DNA of 64,000 bases from positions 124,001 through 188,000 of the forward strand of contig JABCPU010000084.1 in NCBI GenBank assembly GCA_016800925.1, read 5' to 3'. Shown one piece after another: positions 58,878-64,000 of this stretch. The position numbers were made by a program, and so were the translations under genes. A model generated the notes under the pieces. That model had not been told where the DNA came from and searched no databases. It saw nothing but the letters and a program-made list of their open reading frames with translations. Numbering within the stretch: the first letter of the stretch is position 1; every line of letters begins with the position of its first letter. This DNA comes from Suillus spraguei (lineage: Eukaryota; Basidiomycota; Agaricomycetes; Boletales; Suillaceae).

Positions 58878-59973
58878 TTTATTTAGATTTTTCGGTGCAG
58901 AGGTGAGTTCGTTATTCTTGATTTTTTTGTTGTTGTGATAATAGGCTGAATTATGGCTTGAAGGTTGATCATGTGTAGTGCAGTGAGATACCAGCCTCAT
59001 TAATGGAGCATACTGTGTATATTAAGTATTGTTCGACACTGCGCTGAACGTTGAACGTTGTGATTATTGAGCAATGTCATCTTCCACATCGGAATGCTAC
59101 GACAGAACTTCTGGCCTCATGTTTATCATACACCCACTTTACGCCACAAAATACATACTTCGAGCCAACCATTTTGCCCGATTGAACATTCGATGATGAA
59201 TCTGATATTTTCCAGTCTGTAGTGGGGACCAGTGGGGTAACGGTAACTATATATATTTACATTGTTCCTCCAGTCCCTTCAGGTGCCCATATGCTTCCTC
59301 TGCCTCCAGTAACGAGTTTTCACGGCGCCGAGGAACACGTGTTAGAGCATGCTCGGGTCGGCTCACCACAAATCTGTTCTTGCTGCTTCCATCGAACTTG
59401 AGAAGTGAATTTTTGTCGTAGCGCCAAGGCATGGGATCCCAGAGTCGTATGTACTTCTGTCACTTGTCACAACATATGAAGAACACGTGTGCTGAGGTCG
59501 AGTCTTGATGAGTTTATGCTCCGCTGCTTCTAATGGTTCTTACCCCAATCTATGGTGCTCTAGGCCTTCTTCAACCCCTCTAAGCCTTCTGATTTGGGGA
59601 TCACACACTATGCTCATGAGTCATAATAATGGTGGGGTACAAACGTAAAGTGACTCCGATATCTGCCTTCAATCGCCTCTCCGCAGTACCTACAAATTGG
59701 TCTCGCTGTATAGATAGAAGGTCGACGGTGACCTCAAGGATAAGTGCCACCGGTTTGGAAAAATTCAAGTACGTATGGGAAGTCTTCTTGATTTCATACA
59801 TACGACTACGCGCCACGACGCGATGATCTGCTTCGGTCGGAGTTGTCGGACCTAGTAATATGGTTGATTATGTAATGTTGTGCCTCATGGTCTTGTTTCT
59901 TCCCCGGACTACGACGACGACCAGGACATTTCAAGATTGTCGGTGCCATTCGACGCGTTTCCTAATAAATACG
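58878..59973. other. Intergenic upstream of the Ser/Pro-rich gene
   Basis: Short frames on both strands without recognised motifs. Confidence 0.35.
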
Positions 59974-62025
59974 ATGCCAGTCACTCATTTGATGCCTGCT
60001 CAAGTTTCCCCGCTCTCTCTCATCATCCCCCGTCCACATATTCCTTCCGTTATCAGATCGCGTCTTTCAACAAGTTCTTTCGTTTCTTCTGCTCCACGGA
60101 CTCCTTCTCGTAGTCCAGTCGCGTCTCATATTTTCATTTCGCCCCCGGCTCCAAATAGGAACAGTTGTGATTCATGGAATAGCTCAAACTACGATTTTGA
60201 CGACCCTAGCGTAGAGTGGAAGGAGGATGAGGTTAGATTACTTGGCAGGGTGGGTCTAATTTCGATTTTCGTCTTGTTGACCTAAAATCCTCGATAGACC
60301 TTGGATGCGCTACCTTCTCATCTTATCACGCCTTTCAACGGCTCAATTCCACCTCCGAACCTTCTTGACAAGATTGCTCGCGGTATCACCGCTGCTAAAG
60401 GCCCAAATGACTGGCCCCATTCCGTCACTGCGACGCGTGCTAAATTGCTCGACCTGGCCCGCGCAAGAGCAAAGGAGGAGCGGAGGAACTCCATTATTGA
60501 CGAGGACGTCATCTTTCTCAGTGGCAATGTGCATCGTCCGGCAGATTTGAGCAAATGTGTTGAGCGTAATGAGAATTCACTAGACGTACTCCAACCTACC
60601 ACGAACACTTCCAAGCGCCACCCACTATACAGGCAGTCCAGCATGGATTTCATGACCGACGCAAAGGCTGACCATAAGGAGAGTATTTCTCGGTAAGTCC
60701 TTTCCTCCGTCCTATCCCCTTATCTGATTATACGCAGCCTTTCGCACCGTTTACAACGACACGAGCACACTTTCCACCACCCGTACTTGCGTCCTGCTCA
60801 CTTGCGTCGTCCAACGGAGCATTCCCTTACTCCGTCGACACCCAGTTCATCAACACTCAATGCCTCTCAGAGCAATATACGAAAATCCACTGCATCTTCA
60901 AATTCGAATTCCACCTTCGGCACTCCTGTTTCTACATCGGCGCCTCTGCGTCCGTCTTCCCTGCGCAGATCGTCCACGTTGACCCTCGCAAGCTCCTGTG
61001 ACATGCGCGTGGATCCAAAAGGTGACGACGAGAATCTTTTCAAAACTGCCGAATTTCGTCGTAGTGGAGGGTATCCCGATGCAGCTATCGTTGGTGTAAA
61101 GGTCAAGAAAGTCCCTACGCAGCCTGCTACTCCAAGGACACCGTCAGTGAAGAACGTCAAAACGCCATATTCAAAAACACAACCTAAAGTCCCTGCTCTA
61201 TCCGTAATTTCCCCGCCAAGGACACCTCCATCCAAATCTCGAGTACTACCCACCACCGCAATCAAAGCAGCCACACCCATCAAGCAGCCTAAATTCCGTA
61301 AGGGACACATGCCTTCCCTATCCGTCTCCTCCGACGAGGAGGAGAAAGCACGTTCTCAACGTGCGAAGAAGCCCCGTACGAGGGAACCTTCGTGGTCGTT
61401 AACCGCGTCCTCAGATACATATGCACAACAGACCCTGCCAGTTTTGGCACCAACGCAAATTACTACTATATCATCTGTGCACAAGGATCAGGCTAAGAAA
61501 CGCGAGTCGGGACGCAAGGCCTTTTCACTCCCCACGGCTTCCTCTAGTTCGTCGGATAATGACAACGAACTCTCGACATCGAGTGTGGAAACTGCTGCAA
61601 CAACCGTCTCGCTCTCTACACCTGCCTTACCCGTATCCGTGCCGAAGGCAAAACCCAAGCCAAAGGAGAAGGAGGAACCGGAGATGATGACAAAGCCAAA
61701 GCCCATCCGCCGCAACCTCATGCGAAACCCTTCGATGTTTGGTCCTGAACTCCCGTGTCCACAAGCGACACCATCGCCTCCGTCACGTATCCCGCTGTCG
61801 TCTCCCATTGCATCTCCTCTTGCGATATCCCTTGCGTCTCCCGTGACTGCATCCCCGAGTTCGCCATCCCCGAGTACACCTGCTACGCTCGCTATCCAGA
61901 TGCGTCCACGCACGCTTCGCCGTGCTGCGCGTAGGATCTCGTTTGGGAGTTTGAGGGCTGCGAGTCCTGTTTTACCTGGCGAGAGTGGGATGGCTGCGCT
62001 TGGGAGTGCGTTTCAACTTGCTTGA
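59974..62025 (+). CDS. Large Ser/Pro-rich protein with conserved N-terminal segment
   Basis: Three exons; the start MPVTHLMPAQVSPLSL is the best guess. Exon 1 ends VEWKEDEVRLLGR. A 48-base intron leads to TLDALPSHLITPFNGSIPPP-NLLDKIARGITAAKGPNDWP, and another (GTAAGTCC...ACGCAG) to LSHRLQRHEHTFHHPYLRPA. The rest is low complexity, with many SP/TP sites, KPKPKEKEEPE, a basic stretch KKPRTREPSW and a C-terminal RPRTLRRAARRISFGSLRA. The W(x)2DEVRLLGRTLDALPSHLxTPFNG block looks conserved in mushrooms, but I know no function. The many SP/TP and RRxS sites suggest a phosphorylated regulatory protein. Confidence 0.72.
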
Positions 62026-63812
62026 TTTCACTTTTGATGGTCTGGTGTAAGCAGTGCTCGCAGACATCTATCTTATCCTATCTTCGATGCTTCATTTTTC
62101 ATTTCCTCATCCTCTCTGGCTTAGTCTTTGTATATCTTGGATTTCGACGTGCTTGTATGCCTTTTACGATTGCTCCATCTGCTTCATCTGACGAGTTCCT
62201 TTGATTTATTTCCTTCCCTCATTTTTTTTTGTTTCTGTTTGACGTCTTTCTTTCTTCGCATCTTTTTTGTTCGTCGTTCGTAGGTTGCTTCTTACTTATG
62301 GTTGCTTATTTTCTCAATCTTCTGTTGTTATCGCTTTTTTGAAAACTGACGTAGTTCGAGAGTTTCGCTACTTTGTTTGCGAGTTTTTCTTCTGTTCGGT
62401 TTGTTCGCCTTTACTTCATATTTTGACTTCCCTCCTATCTCCTCCGCGTATCCCTTCGCTGCTGACCGGTCCTTTTGTTATTCCATCGTCAAAGGTATAT
62501 CTTGCATGTCCCTCACCTTGCTTTGTATATGCTGATGATCCATATTTCATTCTATGTTTCTCAAGATGCCCACACTCACTCGTTCGTTCACCATCATGCG
62601 TGATAATGCACGCTTGCACACTCCTTCGTTCTCCACTTTAAGCGGTCACTTTCGCTCTCGCTCGTGCCATGAAGCACGCAGTTCACACTCCCTATTTTTC
62701 GGTTTCTTGATCTCATCAATGTGGATCTCTGGGTCTCCCTGGGACGGTTTTTTACGGATGGAGGAAATTCTTCTTTCAACGAACGGGAGATTTCTTTCCG
62801 ATCCTCCTGTCCCAACCGGCTATTCTCTTCGAGCTCATCTATCTATTCACCAGTGCAACCGTCCCATCCTGTCATTACTTATCAACCACCAAACTGGAGT
62901 CATCACACATTCATTAACTTCGCATTTAAGTGTGTATCATCATCGCCTCTCCTCGTGGCTTTCGTTCCTACTGCTTCCGTTCCTGTCCACATGACTCAAT
63001 TCTTTGTACAAACAATCCCCTACTCTTTTGTACAATCGCCTCTTCCCCACTTCTCTGTACAACCCCCCACTTTCTTTGTACGACTGCCCTCGTCGCTACA
63101 CACGTTGATCGTGTTTTATGACAGGAAATTGGATACGACGCATGTATGTACTTTTGGTTGCATCTGTACTAATCAGCGTGTACATGAATTAGAAAAAGGT
63201 TGTGGTTCCTGCCCTCTGCCGACGTTCAAACGTGTGTTGGACCAACAATGATGTCATTGATGGCCGTAGCAAAAGTACCGAATACTAATACCAAAAGAAT
63301 ACTAGATCACACTTGCAGTAGTGCACCCAGGAACAGTTCTCCTTAGCGAGTCACTGCCTTGCGATTTCAGCAACCAACCAATCACTGTTACTTTGATAGG
63401 CCATCTAAAAAGTCGATTGGGCCGAAGTGTGCTTTGACACGCTTTTGAGCAGTTTGAGGTTCGCGTTCGTAAGCACACACTTTTGGTTATGTTAGTACGT
63501 TCACAGTTTGTGACCACTGCAGGTGTATCAATGCATTGCGCTCACACTTGCACTGGTTGCATTTTTTGTTTCGTTGCGGCTTAACTGCACCATGTCGTCT
63601 ATATTATTGTAGAGATTAAATCAAGCCCATGTTTTTCGTTCGAGTGCCCTACCAGTGAAGTCGTAAGCGTCCGTAACGCGCGCAAGTTAAGCGCTCATTC
63701 CAGTGCCTACCGACCCTGGATCCATATCCATTTCTTATTTGATGGGGCACATCAAGCACGAAATGCCCTTATCCATCCATCAAGTTCCCCCCTCCCATCC
63801 TCTAATCATAGT
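62026..63812. other. T/C-rich sequence, 3' flank and intergenic
   Basis: 62200-63120 is strongly T/C-rich, so several long plus frames arise that lack domains. Four TGTAC(A/G)A motifs are spaced about 24 bp apart at 63003-63085. 63654-63697 repeats the motif at 9427-9474. Confidence 0.45.
63654..63697 (+). repeat. Dispersed terminal-like motif, copy 2
   Basis: It reads GAAGTCGTAAGCGTCCGTAA then a cgcgcgcaagttaagc tail and retains CG dinucleotides that are TG or CA in the copy at 9427-9474. Confidence 0.45.
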
Positions 63813-64000
63813 ATGGTCCTAGTCTCGAATGATCCCAGTTGGTGGCCAGCCATCAATGCAAGTCTTATTAGCAGCTATTTCATAGGTTCGCAGAGAGTCA
63901 ACCGCATGCTGGCTATGACTGACCCTCGCAGTTGCCGGCTCTGTTGGGGTAATATTGTACGATTGGGGTGAGCAAAATTAAGTATGAAAATACCACCGAC
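63813..64000 (+). CDS. DUF6533 membrane protein, copy 3 (5' part, runs off window)
   Basis: It starts MVLVSNDPSWWPAINASLISSY. An intron (GTTCGC...CTCGCAG) leads to VAGSVGVILYDW, followed by a GTGAGC donor exactly where copies 1 and 2 split. N-terminal identity is highest to copy 2 (SNDPSWWP). Opposite strand to the other two copies. The remainder lies beyond 64000. Confidence 0.8.

Noticed and set aside
60867..61913. Two minus frames of about 140 codons
   Set aside because: Antisense shadows of the Ser/Pro-rich gene; composition is the complement of its Ser/Pro codons.
63003..63085. TTTGTACAA motifs resembling cloning recombination sites
   Set aside because: Only the short palindromic core matches, it occurs four times in ordinary sequence, and no vector sequence surrounds it.
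62267..63251. Several 120-176 codon plus frames
   Set aside because: They arise from T/C-rich sequence without domains or splice sites; likely 3' UTR or spacer.

Overview
The window looks like nuclear DNA of a mushroom-forming basidiomycete (Agaricomycetes). Genes are split by many 42-75 bp GT-AG introns, often with a CTNAC/CTAAT branch site. Several families present are typical of that class: DUF6533 multi-pass proteins, expanded P450s, degenerate F-box genes, NACHT-WD40 genes and UstYa (DUF3328) proteins. No tRNA, rRNA or CRISPR array was recognised. All functions are read from motifs and exon reconstruction by eye, not from database searches.

Layout. 1-10.9 kb is a nest of mobile elements. 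Two LTR-like copies lie in opposite orientation around small element-associated genes. Two solo LTRs of a second family carry 4-bp target duplications (CCGG, GCGG), and one of them splits a reading frame. A candidate primer-binding site and a hAT-like remnant follow. 11.5-13.1 kb is a secreted A1 aspartic protease with altered catalytic loops. 15.5-17.3, 56.3-58.1 and 63.8-64.0 kb hold three DUF6533 paralogues, two of them inside a segmental duplication. 21.4-23.5 kb is an intact P450. 23.9-26.9 kb is a decayed NACHT-WD40 gene. 27.6-28.9 kb is an intronless opine-dehydrogenase-like gene.

30.5-44.3 kb is the most interesting segment. It has a FRA10AC1 homologue, a second P450, a seven-helix-type membrane protein, a UstYa-family protein with both HxxHC motifs, a short membrane anchor ending in LPRPDQYDGL, a frame-disrupted F-box gene, a secreted repeat precursor with dibasic sites (seven G-x-LW-x4-H cores), and a Ser/Thr-rich surface protein. 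UstYa plus a Kex2-type repeat precursor is the signature of dikaritin-type fungal RiPP loci, and a P450 is close by. A Trp/His core of this kind is not one I recognise.

46.4-50.1 kb has a citrate synthase ending in the peroxisomal signal SKL, divergent from a Zn2Cys6 regulator whose zinc cluster is interrupted by an in-frame intron. The rest holds a second frame-disrupted F-box gene, a TPR co-chaperone-like gene, a small inverted-repeat element, a tiny mitochondrial-type membrane protein and a long Ser/Pro-rich protein of unknown role. Long stretches (17.3-21.4, 44.3-46.3, 53.8-56.3, 62.0-63.8 kb) have no gene I can support.
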